Shown in pieces: positions 6,075 through 7,624 of a stretch of DNA of 7,624 nucleotides (positions are counted from its first letter, which is position 1; each line of letters starts with the position of its first letter). A model generated the notes under the pieces. That model worked only from the letters and a program-made list of their open reading frames with translations, did not search any database and was not told the DNA's origin. Origin of the DNA: a bacterium (GTDB lineage: Bacteria; Patescibacteriota; Microgenomatia; UBA8517); contig JAKAKU010000140.1 in assembly GCA_021824385.1 (NCBI GenBank), positions 1 through 7,624 of the forward strand, given 5' to 3'. The position numbers and the translations under genes are program-made.

Positions 6075-7273
6075 ATACTAGAGGATTCGAGGCGTAATTT
6101 AAGGTCTGTAAGTGCATTCATAAAGTAACGAAATGCGTCGTATGGCGTCTCATACGGGTTAAAATATTTATGCACATCCCCATCTGCAAACCACTTAGTA
6201 CACATGTAATAAAAGTGGTCGGAAGTCGTGAGGCGTTTCCAAGTTTCGATGATTTCTGGGTCTTTCGATTCAACCACTTTTTCGTAAATTGAATACAGGT
6301 TGTTGCTTGCGTCATGCTGCATGGGGTTAGAGAGCCAGGCCGACAAATCACGCTCTACATCTGCCCACGAAACGAAATACGGAACGGAGAGCTCTGAGAC
6401 TGCATCATATCGCTTGATAGACTCTGAAGGAGTTACAAAATCGTTATCGGGGTGTTTCAGAAGCTCAGCTGGGAGTGCACGCAAAAAATCGAAAATTCCT
6501 GTGTCTTCCCATTGGTGCTCCCCAAGCGTTTCATAGTCCATAAAGAGGTTCACTACATTCCCGTTGCCATTTACTTGGCTGACCCAATGAGCAAACTTGG
6601 GAGCCGTGAGTGGCCACTCTTTCCAGCTGCGTTCGCTAAACCGAAATGCAATGTCGTCTGACAGTTTGTAATTTTTAAGGAGCAACTTAAGGTTTTTTGT
6701 GCCCGCTGCTTTATACAAAAAGTTTGGGCTTCTCCACCCAAGAATGTGGTCAGCTCCTTCAGCCAAAATTCCTTTGTATCCCATCTTCTCTACAAAAGCC
6801 GCGAGTTCATCATTGTAAATAAGCTCAGTATTGCGAAAGACCTTAGGTTTGTACTTAAAAAGTTTCTGAATTTTTGCGCCATGTTGTTTCACCTGCGACA
6901 CAAATTCGTCTTTGTTATATAAAAATGCGAGTGAATGGTAATACGTTTCGGCAACAATTTCTGCTTGTCCAGTTTTCATTACTTCCTGAAAAATCTTTAA
7001 GCTCTCAGGGCTCCACTCTTCAAGTTGCTCTAGAAGTACCCCAGTGAAGCTAAAGCTCACGCGAAATTCTGGATGCTTCTTTAGAAGTTCCAAAAGAAGC
7101 GAGGTCGCCGGAATATAACATTTTTGGGAAACTTTTTTAATGATTGCACGATTATCAAGTGATGTTCCACTTTCATCGTTGAAGTAATTAGTATCACTCC
7201 CTATTGAGAAGTGTCGGTAGCGTTTGACTCGAAACGGCTGGTGAACATGAAAGTAAAAACAAACCGATGCCAT
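6071..7273 (-). CDS. GH57 family alpha-amylase
   Basis: This 400-residue retaining glycoside hydrolase is predicted to cleave internal alpha-1,4 bonds of glycogen- or starch-like polymers. The family regions appear in order: HVHQP (9-13) at the metal and substrate end of the barrel, ETYYHSLA (109-116), VFRNTE with the catalytic nucleophile Glu150, NLFMDYETLGEHQ with the acid/base Asp246, and TSDHFYYMCTKWFADGDVHKYF (about 350-371) in the C-terminal helical part. The length and motif wording fit the MJ1611-like alpha-amylase subgroup, whose members are about 400 residues. There is no signal peptide, so it is cytoplasmic. The ATG at 7273 gives the usual family N-terminus; no clear ribosome binding site precedes it. 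It follows a terminator-like hairpin by 45 bases and has no terminator of its own, so readthrough into the helicase is possible. It likely supplies maltodextrins to the GH15 enzyme. Confidence 0.95.
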   Translation of the reverse strand: MASVCFYFHVHQPFRVKRYRHFSIGSDTNYFNDESGTSLDNRAIIKKVSQKCYIPATSLLLELLKKHPEFRVSFSFTGVLLEQLEEWSPESLKIFQEVMKTGQAEIVAETYYHSLAFLYNKDEFVSQVKQHGAKIQKLFKYKPKVFRNTELIYNDELAAFVEKMGYKGILAEGADHILGWRSPNFLYKAAGTKNLKLLLKNYKLSDDIAFRFSERSWKEWPLTAPKFAHWVSQVNGNGNVVNLFMDYETLGEHQWEDTGIFDFLRALPAELLKHPDNDFVTPSESIKRYDAVSELSVPYFVSWADVERDLSAWLSNPMQHDASNNLYSIYEKVVESKDPEIIETWKRLTTSDHFYYMCTKWFADGDVHKYFNPYETPYDAFRYFMNALTDLKLRLESSSI

Positions 7274-7318
7274 ATGAATTTCAGTCTACAGGGGAAACAG
7301 CTTTTTTTCCATGACAAA

Positions 7319-7340
7319 GGCGCAACACTACTGTTGCGCC
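7319..7340 (-). terminator. Probable terminator after the small membrane protein gene
   Basis: A perfect 9-bp stem (GGCGCAACA / TGTTGCGCC) with a 4-base loop begins 14 bases after the stop codon at 7355. On the minus strand only TTTGTC follows, a weak U-tract, so termination may be partial and some transcription could continue into the amylase gene, for which I see no good promoter in the 45 bases before its ATG. Confidence 0.6.
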
Positions 7341-7354
7341 AACAAGACATATTG

Positions 7355-7612
7355 TTAGATGCTGGGTGATAAGTACCCAAACATCCCGGCAAAAAAGCCG
7401 TATGCTATAAAAAGCAGAGAGGGTGTCTCAAACGGTCCCCCCAGCCCAAACCATGCAAACATCTGTCGAACATCGGGATTGTCGTGAAATATGATATTCA
7501 CCGCAACCACCTGCAAAATGGCAAAGATTATGCCAACTAATATGGAAGCTAAGAAATGTTGACCGCCTGAGATCTTCCGCTCTTTTTCGACCCGTTTGTC
7601 GATTTGCTTCAT
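7355..7612 (-). CDS. Small two-helix membrane protein of unknown function (start uncertain)
   Basis: I do not recognise the family. At least 85 residues are visible. A strongly charged, mostly basic N-terminal stretch (residues 2-13, KQIDKRVEKERK) precedes two hydrophobic segments at about 20-42 and 65-81, joined by a loop that contains FGLGGPFETP (55-64). The charge distribution suggests that the N-terminus faces the cytoplasm, with the C-terminus then also inside, though the short second segment is less certain. The ATG at 7612 is only 12 bases from the window edge, has no visible ribosome binding site, and the frame stays open through those bases. The protein may therefore start further upstream or be the tail of a larger one. 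A hairpin terminator follows the TAA stop. Nothing links it functionally to the amylase. Confidence 0.6.
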   Translation of the reverse strand: MKQIDKRVEKERKISGGQHFLASILVGIIFAILQVVAVNIIFHDNPDVRQMFAWFGLGGPFETPSLLFIAYGFFAGMFGYLSPSI

Positions 7613-7624
7613 CAGTCCAAGGCG

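Noticed and set aside
1..7624. CRISPR array, tRNA, rRNA, insertion sequence or attachment site
   Set aside because: I found no regularly spaced direct repeats, no cloverleaf-like sequence and no transposase or integrase motifs. The intergenic gaps are too short for most of these.

Overview
The window is a compact, AT-rich bacterial segment with every recognisable gene on the minus strand. It reads like a Candidatus Patescibacteria (CPR) genome. The grounds are short intergenic gaps, mostly weak or absent Shine-Dalgarno sequences, a minimal DEAD-box helicase that stops right after motif VI, and fused or near-fused carbohydrate enzymes. This placement is inference from gene style, since no rRNA or other marker gene is present. 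TAA, TAG and TGA all appear as stops and no gene has an internal TGA, so the standard bacterial code applies.

Layout in the direction of transcription (right to left): a small two-helix membrane protein whose start is uncertain because the frame is open to the window edge (7612-7355), with a terminator behind it; a GH57 alpha-amylase (7273-6071); a DEAD-box RNA helicase (5876-4665) driven by a consensus promoter that overlaps the amylase stop codon, with a structured leader of about 165 nt; an unrecognised 75-residue protein (4593-4366) with its own promoter, strong ribosome binding site and terminator; a GH15 glucoamylase-type enzyme (4240-2258); and, 30 bases on and in the same frame, one long open frame (2227 to beyond the left edge) that fuses glucose-6-phosphate dehydrogenase to 6-phosphogluconate dehydrogenase.

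The metabolic genes form a logical route. GH57 cuts internal alpha-glucan bonds, GH15 releases glucose from chain ends, and after phosphorylation by a kinase not seen here the fusion carries out both NADP-linked oxidations of the oxidative pentose phosphate pathway, giving NADPH and ribulose 5-phosphate. None of these enzymes shows a signal peptide, so the likely substrate is an internal glycogen-like store or imported oligosaccharide. The 6-phosphogluconolactonase that normally acts between the two dehydrogenases is absent from both the fusion and the window.

The most notable observations are the Zwf-Gnd fusion, the in-frame ten-codon gap joining it to GH15, and the self-contained small gene, whose 3' untranslated region is complementary to its own ribosome binding site. 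No tRNA, rRNA, CRISPR array or mobile element is seen, and no gene-free stretch exceeds 200 bases.
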